Source: Bacillota bacterium (GTDB lineage: Bacteria; Bacillota; Sulfobacillia; JAJZYS01; JAJYTV01). Taken from it: DNA of 12,301 nucleotides. The stretch lies in contig JAJZIE010000056.1 in NCBI GenBank assembly GCA_021810725.1, forward strand, positions 1 through 12,301, given 5' to 3'. The notes under the pieces are model-generated. The model worked only from the letters and a program-made list of their open reading frames with translations, did no database searches and was not told where the DNA came from. Both the position numbers and the translations under genes were made by a program. This document shows positions 1-5,956 of this stretch, in pieces. The first letter of the stretch is position 1, and every line of letters begins with the position of its first letter.

Positions 1-1
1 C

Positions 2-958
2 GAGCGCAAGAAGGGTGAGGACGAGGGCTACGGCGTGGCGGCGGGCGGCTGGCCGAGCGGAACGGAGCCGGCCGCGGCCGCGTGCCGCATCAACGGCGAC
101 GGCAGCATCACGGTGCAGGTGGGCTCGGTGGACATCACCGGCACCAACACCACCTTCGCGCAGATTGCCGCCGAGGTCTTCGGTGTCGGCACGAACGCTG
201 TGGCGGTGAAGGCCGGCGACACCGACACCGCCCCGTACTCGGGGTCGAGCGGCGGCAGCAAGATCACGTTCACGGTGGGCGGCGCCGTACTGCAGGCGGC
301 CCAGGACGCGCGCCAGCAGGTGCTCGAGATGGCCGCGCAGGAGCTCGAGGCTTCCGCCTCCGACCTCGACATGGCCGACGGCCGCGTCTTTGTCCGCGGC
401 GCCCCGAGCCGCAGCGTCAACGTGGCCGATCTCGCCCGGCGCACCACCGCCTATGGCGGTACGGCGGCGCCGCTCGTCGGCCGAGGCCGCATCGCGATCA
501 AGCGGGGCGCGCCAGGCTTCGCGGCCCATGTGGCGCGCGTGCGCGTCGACCGCCGCACGGGCGAGGTGCAGCCAATCGGCTACCTCGCCGTACAGGACGT
601 CGGACGGACCATCAACCCGATGGCCGTCGAGGGCCAGATCCGGGGCGGCGTCGCCCAGTCGATCGGGCGGGCCCTGGGCGAGGAGATGCGCTGGGGCGAT
701 TCGGGCCAGCTGCTGAGCGCGAGCTTCCTTGACTATGCTCTTCCCCGCGCGAGCGATGTGCCGCCGATCGAGGTGGCGCTCGTCGAGGTGCCGTCCGAAC
801 AGGGCCCCTTCGGCGCCAAGGGCGTCGGCGAGCCGCCAGCGGTTCCGGGAGCCGCCGCGGTCGTCAACGCGGTGGCGGACGCGACGGGCGCCAGGGTGCG
901 GGAACTGCCGCTGCGGCCCGAAGCCGTCCTGCGGGCGATGTCCGGAGAGGGGCAGTGA
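2..958 (+). CDS. Molybdopterin-binding large subunit of a xanthine dehydrogenase / CoxL-type hydroxylase (5' truncated)
   Basis: This is the C-terminal part (about 318 residues) of a xanthine-oxidase-family molybdenum hydroxylase large subunit; the gene begins before the window. These enzymes hydroxylate purines, aldehydes or other substrates, or oxidise CO, at a Mo-MCD centre and pass electrons to FAD and 2Fe-2S subunits. Visible family blocks, in order, are VAAGGWPSGTEPAAAA near the left edge, GSVDITGTNTTFAQIAAEV, GDTDTAPYSGSSGGSK, VQDVGRTINPMAVEGQI and QGPFGAKGVGEPPAVPGAAA. The Glu of GVGEPP (codon 830-832) aligns with the active-site base of the family. The part that would separate CO dehydrogenase from other members is outside the window, so the substrate is unknown. 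The stop codon overlaps the next gene's GTG (GTGA), suggesting translational coupling. No FAD or Fe-S subunit is seen downstream; they may lie upstream. Confidence 0.93.
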   Translation, partial: ERKKGEDEGYGVAAGGWPSGTEPAAAACRINGDGSITVQVGSVDITGTNTTFAQIAAEVFGVGTNAVAVKAGDTDTAPYSGSSGGSKITFTVGGAVLQAAQDARQQVLEMAAQELEASASDLDMADGRVFVRGAPSRSVNVADLARRTTAYGGTAAPLVGRGRIAIKRGAPGFAAHVARVRVDRRTGEVQPIGYLAVQDVGRTINPMAVEGQIRGGVAQSIGRALGEEMRWGDSGQLLSASFLDYALPRASDVPPIEVALVEVPSEQGPFGAKGVGEPPAVPGAAAVVNAVADATGARVRELPLRPEAVLRAMSGEGQ

Positions 959-1416
959 TCGCGGTCGAGTGGCCCGACGGGTCTCGCTGGACGCTGAGGC
1001 ACCTCTGCCTCGACCTGAACGGCACTCTGGCCTTGGACGGCGCTCTCCTGCCGGGTGTCGCCGGTGCCCTGCTGGACCTTGCCCAGGACCTCGAGCTTCA
1101 TCTGCTGACCGCGGGAACCCACGGCGGCCTGCCGGCCGTCGAGCAGGCGCTCGGGGTCAGGGCGGTGCCGATCGGCCTGGGAGCGGAGAAGGAGGCGTAC
1201 GTCGCCCAGTTGGGCGCAGAGACGTGCGTCGCCATCGGAAACGGGCGCAACGACGCGGCCATGCTGCGGCGGGCCCGTCTGGGCGTCGCGGTGCTGGGGC
1301 CGGAAGGCCTCGCGGCTGAGACGGCGCAGGCGGCCGACGTCGTGGTGGGGGACATCCTGACGGGCCTCGCCCTGCTCAGGCATCCCCTGCGCCTGACCGC
1401 CACGCTGCGCCCTTAG
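955..1416 (+). CDS. COG4087-type HAD protein (soluble P-type-ATPase-like domain)
   Basis: This 153-residue HAD-superfamily protein resembles the stand-alone 'soluble P-type ATPase' family (COG4087). All four HAD motifs are present: CLDLNGTLALDG (D20 as predicted nucleophile, Asn at the +2 position as in this family), LLTAGT (motif II), AEKEAYV (motif III Lys) and AIGNGRNDAAML (motif IV). The C-terminal block AADVVVGDILTGLALL and the ending NPLRL-like HPLRLTATLRP also fit the family. The length equals a whole protein, with no membrane segments. The GTG start overlaps the preceding stop by four bases, and GGAGAGGGG lies just upstream. The physiological substrate of the family is not established. 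Here it sits between a Moco hydroxylase and lut genes, so a phosphatase or accessory role in that operon is an inference. Confidence 0.85.
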   Translation: MIAVEWPDGSRWTLRHLCLDLNGTLALDGALLPGVAGALLDLAQDLELHLLTAGTHGGLPAVEQALGVRAVPIGLGAEKEAYVAQLGAETCVAIGNGRNDAAMLRRARLGVAVLGPEGLAAETAQAADVVVGDILTGLALLRHPLRLTATLRP

Positions 1417-1437
1417 CTTGCAGGAGGAGGCCAGGGC

Positions 1438-2823
1438 ATGGAAGCGCAGGAACTCGCCGGCCGGGTGGCCGCGGCGGTGGCGAACCGTGGCCTGCACGAG
1501 GCGGTGGCGCGTTCGGTGGACCGCCACAGCTATGCGGCCCTCGCCGCGCTGTCGCCGGAGCTGAGGACGCTTTACAAGGCCCGGGCGAGGGCGGCGCGCC
1601 TGCGGTCGGTGCGGGACCTCGCGGATCTCGCGGAGCAGTTCATCGCGGAGGCCGAGCGACACGGCATCGTCGTGCACACGGCCGCCGACGCGGCGGAGGC
1701 GGTGGCCATCGTCGCCGAGATCGCGAAACGCCACGGCGCCCGGCGCATCGTGAAGTCCAAGTCCATGGCCACGGAGGAGGTCGAGCTCAACCGTCACCTG
1801 GCGGCCGAAGGCATGCAGGTGCTCGAGACCGACCTCGGCGAGTACATTGTCCAGCTCGCGGGCCAGAAACCGTCGCACATCGTGGCGCCGTGCCTCCATA
1901 TGGCGCGGGACGAGATCGCGGGCCTGTTCAGCCGCGAGGCCGGCCGGGAGATCGCGAAGGACACGCCCTCCCTGACCGCGTTCGCGCGCGAGCGCCTGCG
2001 CGAAGAGTTCCGGCAGGCGGACCTCGGCATCTCGGGCGGCAACTTCCTGGTCGCGAGCGAGGGCGCCGTGGTGCTCGTGACCAACGAGGGCAACGGGCGC
2101 ATGTGCACGACGTTGCCCAAGGTGCACGTCGCGCTGGTCGGGGTCGAGAAACTGGTGCGCAGCTTCCAGGACATGGCCGACGCCCTGCGCATCCTGCCGG
2201 TGGCGGCGACCGGACAGCTGATCACGAGCTATGTCTCGATCGTGCGCGGGCCGGCAAAGGAGGGCGAGGAAGGACCCCGGGAGGTGCACGTCGTCCTGAT
2301 GGACGCCGGGCGCAGCGAGATCCTCGGCGGCCCTTACGAGGAGGTTCTGGCCTGCATCCGCTGCGGCGCCTGCCTGGACATCTGCCCCGTCTACCGACAG
2401 ACCGGGGGACACGCCTACGGCTCCGTCTACTCGGGTCCGATCGGTGCTGTCCTGACACCGCTCCTGCGCCCCGATCGCGAGGCCCAGGCGCTTCCCTTCC
2501 TGAGCTCCCTGTGCGGAGCCTGCTCCGACGTCTGCCCCGTGGGCATCCACCTGCACGAGCATCTCGTGGCGTTGCGGGCCAGAGCGGTGGCGCGCGGGGT
2601 TACCTTCGCATCGGAGCACACGGCGTTCCGGGCCTTGCGGCGCGCCTGGACGCCGCCCAGGCGCTACCGGCTGGTGCGCGGCCTGATGCGCGGCGCCCTG
2701 CGCCTGGGGGGTGGCGTGCCGCAGCTCAGGGCGTGGACCGCGGGTCGACGCCTGCCGCCTGTCGCGACGGGACGCGTCGGCGAGCTCCTGCGGCGTGAAG
2801 GACTGATCGAGGAGAGGCGGTAG
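1438..2823 (+). CDS. lutB: LutB-like iron-sulfur protein of lactate utilisation
   Basis: This 461-residue protein of the LutB/YkgF family is an iron-sulfur subunit of the LutABC complex that oxidises L-lactate to pyruvate in the cytoplasm. The N-terminal two thirds is a LUD domain with RIVKSKSMATEEVELN, ISGGNFLVASEGAVVLVTNE and MCTTLPKVHVALVGVEKLV. A ferredoxin-like Cys set follows: CIRCGACLDICP (C306, C309, C312, C316) and a second, shorter set CGACSDVCP (C359, C362, C366). The C-terminal 80 residues are basic and match the usual LutB tail. Length is normal for the family. ATG at 1438 is supported by AGGAGGAGG at 1422-1430, seven bases upstream. It is the third gene of the operon, with lutA after a one-base gap. 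The gene order B-A-C differs from the lutABC order of Bacillus subtilis. Confidence 0.93.
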   Translation: MEAQELAGRVAAAVANRGLHEAVARSVDRHSYAALAALSPELRTLYKARARAARLRSVRDLADLAEQFIAEAERHGIVVHTAADAAEAVAIVAEIAKRHGARRIVKSKSMATEEVELNRHLAAEGMQVLETDLGEYIVQLAGQKPSHIVAPCLHMARDEIAGLFSREAGREIAKDTPSLTAFARERLREEFRQADLGISGGNFLVASEGAVVLVTNEGNGRMCTTLPKVHVALVGVEKLVRSFQDMADALRILPVAATGQLITSYVSIVRGPAKEGEEGPREVHVVLMDAGRSEILGGPYEEVLACIRCGACLDICPVYRQTGGHAYGSVYSGPIGAVLTPLLRPDREAQALPFLSSLCGACSDVCPVGIHLHEHLVALRARAVARGVTFASEHTAFRALRRAWTPPRRYRLVRGLMRGALRLGGGVPQLRAWTAGRRLPPVATGRVGELLRREGLIEERR

Positions 2824-2824
2824 C

Positions 2825-3544
2825 GTGCGCGTCAGACTCTTCACCACGTGTCTCGGCGACCTCTTCGCGCAGGAGGCGGTACTCTCGACGGCGCGGGTCC
2901 TGCGGCGGCTTGGCCACGAGATCGAACTGCCGGAGCAGACCTGTTGCGGTCAGCCCGCCTACAACAGCGGCTTCCAGGAGGAGGCCAGGCCGTTCATCGC
3001 GGCCTACCTCGACAAGTTCCGTGGCAGCGAGGCGGTGGTGGCGCCGTCAGGCTCCTGCGTCGCCATGCTGCGGCATGGCCTCACGCAATTCTTCGGCGAG
3101 GACGGCGAGGCGCGCCGTCTCGCGGAGCACACCTACGAGATGAGCCAGTTCCTGCTCGACGTCGAAGGCCTCAAGGCGCCGAAAGGGCACTTCGACGCCA
3201 AGGCGATCTACCACGAGTCCTGCCACCTCTCGCACTGGCTGCACCAGGGGGACCGCGCAAAGGAACTCCTCTCGGGCATCGAGGGTCTCGAGCTCCTCAC
3301 CTTTCGCGAGCCGCAACTCTGCTGCGGCTTCGGCGGCACGTTCGCCGTCCACTTCCCGGAACTCTCCCTCGCCATGGCGGACGAGAAGCTGCAGGACCTC
3401 GGCAGTCCCGAGCCCGACATCCTGGTCGCGAGCGACCAGGGCTGCCTGATGCAGCTCGGCGGCAGGATCGCGGCCAAGGGCGGCAAGCGCCCGGAGCCGA
3501 TGCACCTCAGCGTGCTGCTCGATCGGGCGGGGGTGGGCAAGTGA
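2825..3544 (+). CDS. lutA: LutA-like (Fe)-S oxidoreductase, two CCG motifs
   Basis: This 239-residue protein of the LutA/YkgE and GlcF-like CCG-domain family would be the electron-transferring or catalytic partner in the lactate oxidation complex. Two cysteine-rich CCG blocks are plain: EQTCCGQPAYNSGF (C40-C41) and LCCGFGGTFAVHFPELS (C166-C167). Each is preceded by the additional family cysteine, PSGSC (C78) and YHESCHLSH (C133). Together these make the two cluster-binding repeats expected of CCG proteins. Length is the usual one for LutA. The GTG start has GGAGAGG at 2811-2817 with a seven-base spacer, and this SD lies inside the end of lutB. The stop overlaps the lutC start by four bases. 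A glycolate oxidase Fe-S subunit would be longer and carry an N-terminal ferredoxin domain, which is absent here. Confidence 0.93.
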   Translation: MRVRLFTTCLGDLFAQEAVLSTARVLRRLGHEIELPEQTCCGQPAYNSGFQEEARPFIAAYLDKFRGSEAVVAPSGSCVAMLRHGLTQFFGEDGEARRLAEHTYEMSQFLLDVEGLKAPKGHFDAKAIYHESCHLSHWLHQGDRAKELLSGIEGLELLTFREPQLCCGFGGTFAVHFPELSLAMADEKLQDLGSPEPDILVASDQGCLMQLGGRIAAKGGKRPEPMHLSVLLDRAGVGK

Positions 3545-4134
3545 GGCGCGAGGAGTTTCTCGGGCGGCTGCGCAGCCGTCCGGCGGGCAGCCACCTGCCA
3601 TCGGAACAGACGGCGCCCGATTTGCCGTCGCCACCCGGGGACATCCTGTCGGCCTTTCGGGAGATGGCAGCCAAGGCGGGCTGCCGGGTGGCCCTGGGCA
3701 GCTTTCCAGAGCTGCGGCGCACCCTGATGGAGGAAGTGGGGCAGGGGAGCGTCCTGCGCGGCGGCGAGGAGCCGGTCCTCGCCCTCAGCGCCGACCTTGC
3801 CGCGGTGCCGGTCGAGGAGCCCTTCGCCGCCGACTGGGGTGTCGCGCTGGCGGACGGGGCGCTGGCCCGCACCGGCAGCATGTGCTTCGTGCGTCGCCCC
3901 GCGTCACCGCTCACGGCGACGCTCGTCCCGCCCCGCATCGCGGTACTGGTGCCGACGTCCCGCATCGTCTGGGACCTTGCGGACTATCTTGTGGATCCGC
4001 CGGAAGGCGGGTCGCTCGCCATCGTCAGCGGTCCAAGCCGTTCGGCCGATATCGAGAACGACCTCTCGATCGGCGTGCACGGCCCGGGCGACGTGCTGGT
4101 GCTGGTCTGGGACGATGGAGACGGCGTCGGCTGA
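3541..4134 (+). CDS. lutC: LutC-like LUD-domain protein
   Basis: This 197-residue protein has a single LUD (DUF162) domain, as in LutC/YkgG, the third component of the L-lactate oxidation system. Family signatures are WGVALADGALARTGSMCF in the middle, PRIAVLVPTSRIVWDLADYL, and the C-terminal block SADIENDLSIGVHGPG. GTG at 3541 overlaps the lutA stop (GTGA), so translation is probably coupled; the upstream GGGGGTGGG is only a weak SD. The same frame stays open far upstream inside lutA, but that extension has arginine-rich shadow composition and no similarity to the family, so the GTG at the overlap is preferred. The gene ends 15 bases from the stop of the convergent HAD gene. In Bacillus the lut operon is controlled by the GntR-type LutR; no such regulator is encoded in this window. 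Confidence 0.9.
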   Translation: MRREEFLGRLRSRPAGSHLPSEQTAPDLPSPPGDILSAFREMAAKAGCRVALGSFPELRRTLMEEVGQGSVLRGGEEPVLALSADLAAVPVEEPFAADWGVALADGALARTGSMCFVRRPASPLTATLVPPRIAVLVPTSRIVWDLADYLVDPPEGGSLAIVSGPSRSADIENDLSIGVHGPGDVLVLVWDDGDGVG

Positions 4135-4156
4135 GCAGGCCCGGAGGTTTCAGCCG
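4128..4156. terminator. Possible bidirectional terminator between convergent lutC and HAD genes
   Basis: A perfect 7-bp inverted repeat, CGGCTGA (4128-4134) and TCAGCCG (4150-4156), has a 15-base loop. Both genes end in the same CGGCTGA, so their stop codons form the repeat. The only U-rich feature is a short TTT at 4148-4150, and the loop is long, so a terminator role is weakly supported. It is the only candidate in the 15-base convergent gap. Confidence 0.25.
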
Positions 4157-4827
4157 CCCGCGCGATGCCCGCGCGCTGGACCGACGACGCGGTATCCGCG
4201 CGCCGTCGCGACCGCGAAGAGGCGCTCGTCGGGGCGCACCGCCACCGGGTGCCCCACCGCCTCGAGAAGCGGAAGGTCCTCGTAGCCGTCCGCATAGTAG
4301 CTGCAGGCCGGCCAATCGGCGTCGAGGCCGAGCTCCCCGAGCCTTGCTCGCACCCGTCGCAGTTTTTCGCCGCTGCGGCAGACCGGGCCGTCCAGGTTGC
4401 CGTCGTAGCGGCCATGCGCCATGGCGAGGCGGGTCGCGACGCAGGCGTCGAATCCAAAAGCCGTTGTCACCGCGTCCGCGAGCAGGTCGACGGTGGCGCT
4501 GACCAGCCAGATCTCCGCGCCGCGGGCGCGCTCCGCGGCGATGGCCTCGCGCATCTCCGGCCGCACCTCTGCCGCCACCACTCGCGCGGCCTCCTCGGCG
4601 AATGGCTGGAGCTTGCCGGGGTCGAGGCCCAAGAGGTACCGGGCGAACGCCTTCGGCCACCAGCTGCTGAGGGCGGTACCGGGCGTCAGACGGGACAGCA
4701 GGAGACGCCCGAGCAGCAGCACGAGGCCGCCCCGGCGCACCCGGTGGCGCCAGAGCGGCCGCAGCAGGCGCGCGTACGCGTAGCCGTCGATCAAGGTACG
4801 GTCGAGATCGAAGAACGCGACGCGCAG
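4150..4827 (-). CDS. HAD-superfamily IB phosphatase (SerB-like), probable CTG start
   Basis: This is a predicted cytoplasmic phosphomonoester hydrolase of HAD subfamily IB (the group containing phosphoserine phosphatase-like proteins). With the start used here it has 225 residues and a complete motif I, AFFDLDRTLIDG (D7 nucleophile, D9 acid, T11). Motif II is IWLVSAT (S110), motif III is SGEKLRRV (K155), and motif IV is YYADGYEDLPLLEAVG (D180, D184). In this frame a TGA stands only 12 bases upstream of the chosen codon, and no ATG, GTG or TTG lies between that stop and the end of motif I. The first such codon is a TTG at 4794, after motif I, which would delete the catalytic aspartates. CTG at 4827-4825 has a strong AGGAGGT (complement of 4834-4840) six bases upstream. 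The substrate is unknown. It lies 55 bases downstream of the ene-reductase on the same strand. Confidence 0.85.
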   Translation of the reverse strand: MRVAFFDLDRTLIDGYAYARLLRPLWRHRVRRGGLVLLLGRLLLSRLTPGTALSSWWPKAFARYLLGLDPGKLQPFAEEAARVVAAEVRPEMREAIAAERARGAEIWLVSATVDLLADAVTTAFGFDACVATRLAMAHGRYDGNLDGPVCRSGEKLRRVRARLGELGLDADWPACSYYADGYEDLPLLEAVGHPVAVRPDERLFAVATARGYRVVGPARGHRAGG

Positions 4828-4833
4828 AGGCGC

Positions 4834-4840
4834 ACCTCCT
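4834..4840 (-). promoter_or_regulatory. Shine-Dalgarno sequence deciding the CTG start of the HAD gene
   Basis: The minus strand reads AGGAGGT here, followed by GCGCCT and then CTG. This near-perfect anti-16S match at ideal spacing points to CTG 4827-4825 and fits no other start in the HAD frame. Confidence 0.6.
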
Positions 4841-4862
4841 CACGCATGGGGGTCGACGGCGG

Positions 4863-4877
4863 GGCCGCAGGGCGGCC
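4863..4877 (-). other. Short GC hairpin after the ene-reductase stop
   Basis: A perfect 6-bp stem, GGCCGC and GCGGCC, with a three-base loop, lies six bases beyond the ene-reductase stop codon and upstream of the HAD gene. No T-run follows on the minus strand. It could attenuate transcription, stabilise the upstream message 3' end, or be chance in GC-rich DNA. Confidence 0.3.
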
Positions 4878-4882
4878 GACGG

Positions 4883-5899
4883 TTACAGGTAGGCGCGACG
4901 GTACTGCACGGGCGGCGTCGCCGCGAGGCCGAGCTCGCGCTCGGCCCTCAGGGCCCAGTGCGGGTCGCGCAGGAGACCGCGCGCGATGCAGACGAGGTCT
5001 GCCTGCCCACCCAGGACCGCGGCGTCGGCGAGGGCCGCGTGGTCCATGCAGCCAACGGGCATGGCCGGGACGCCGACGGCGCGCACGGCGGCCGAGAGCG
5101 GCAGGCGAAAGCCCGGTGTCTCCTGCTCGGACGCTTGGGCGTTGCCGCCGGTGCTGCAGTCGATCAGGTCGACACCGCGCAGTTGCAGCTCCTTCGCCAC
5201 CCTGACCGTATCCGCGACCTGATAGCCGCCGGGAGCGCCGATCTCGTGCATCGAGAGTCTGGCCCAGACGGGTTTTTCCTCAGGCAGCGCGGAGCGGACG
5301 TCTTCCGCCACCTCGAGCATCAGGCGCTGGCGTCCCTTGAGGTCGCCGCCGTAGCCATCGGTGCGCTGGTTGCTGATGGGCGACAGGAACTGATGCAGGA
5401 GGTAGCCGTGGGCGCCGTGCAGCTCGACGAAGTCGAAGCCGGCCTCATCGGCGCGCCGCGCCGCGGCGACGTAGGCGTCGCGGATGCGGGCGATGCCGGC
5501 CGCATCGAGGGCCTCCGGTACGCGATAGTGGTCCGAGAACGCGATCGCCGAGGGTCCGATGGCCTCGAATACGGGGTCGGCCTTGCGGCCCGCGTGTCCG
5601 AGCTGGATGCCGATCTTCGCGCCGTAGGCGTGGACGAACTCGACGAGGTGGCGCAGGCCCGGAACCTGCGCGTCGTCCCAGATGCCGATGTCGCCCGGGC
5701 TCAGGCGCCCTTCTGGAGCCACCTGGCTCATCTCGACGATGATGGCTCCGACGCCGCCGACGGCGCGGGCACCGTAGTGGACCAGGTGCCAGTCGGTGAT
5801 CGTGCCGTCCTCCCTGGCGGAGTACTGGCACATCGGGGACATGACGATGCGGTTGCGCAGAGTGAGACCGCGCTGGCTGAACGTGTCAAAGAGGTGCAT
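4883..5899 (-). CDS. namA: YqjM/NamA-type old yellow enzyme (NADPH:flavin ene-reductase)
   Basis: This 338-residue FMN-dependent TIM-barrel oxidoreductase of the old yellow enzyme family belongs to the YqjM ('thermophilic-like') class. Such enzymes reduce activated C=C bonds of enones or nitro compounds with NAD(P)H. The signature VMSPMCQYSA places C24 and Y26 at the flavin, as Cys26 and Tyr28 in YqjM. IQLGHAGRKA gives the conserved Gln and Arg. VELHGAHGYLLHQFLSP gives the substrate-binding pair H161/H164 and Y166, and VCIARGLLRDPHW is the C-terminal phosphate-binding region. An ATG at 5929 would add ten residues, but it lies within a candidate -10 box and lacks an SD. ATG 5899 has GGGAGGAA at 5908-5915 and gives the exact length of YqjM. 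The sedolisin gene ends 57 bases upstream on the same strand. The physiological substrate cannot be told from sequence. Confidence 0.94.
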   Translation of the reverse strand: MHLFDTFSQRGLTLRNRIVMSPMCQYSAREDGTITDWHLVHYGARAVGGVGAIIVEMSQVAPEGRLSPGDIGIWDDAQVPGLRHLVEFVHAYGAKIGIQLGHAGRKADPVFEAIGPSAIAFSDHYRVPEALDAAGIARIRDAYVAAARRADEAGFDFVELHGAHGYLLHQFLSPISNQRTDGYGGDLKGRQRLMLEVAEDVRSALPEEKPVWARLSMHEIGAPGGYQVADTVRVAKELQLRGVDLIDCSTGGNAQASEQETPGFRLPLSAAVRAVGVPAMPVGCMDHAALADAAVLGGQADLVCIARGLLRDPHWALRAERELGLAATPPVQYRRAYL

Positions 5900-5924
5900 T
5901 TGGTCGATTCCTCCCACGCGCGAC

Positions 5925-5953
5925 AGCATACGCCGCCCGGGTGGGCAAGTAAA
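5925..5953 (-). promoter_or_regulatory. Candidate sigma-70 promoter for the ene-reductase gene
   Basis: On the minus strand TTTACT (complement of 5948-5953) is separated by exactly 17 bases from TATGCT (complement of 5925-5930). Each box matches four of six consensus positions. A transcript would begin near 5918, giving a short leader that contains the SD at 5908-5915. This fits the ATG at 5899 and excludes the ATG at 5929. It is a visual match only. Confidence 0.4.
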
Positions 5954-5956
5954 GTT

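Noticed and set aside
733..2847. Long open frame of 704 codons on the minus strand
   Set aside because: It lies antisense to the HAD and lutB genes, has His/Arg/Gln-rich shadow composition and no recognisable domain. Long antisense frames are expected in GC-rich coding DNA.
5900..5929. ATG at 5929 as the ene-reductase start
   Set aside because: It overlaps the candidate -10 box, has no SD and would make the protein longer than YqjM, whereas ATG 5899 has a GGGAGGAA.
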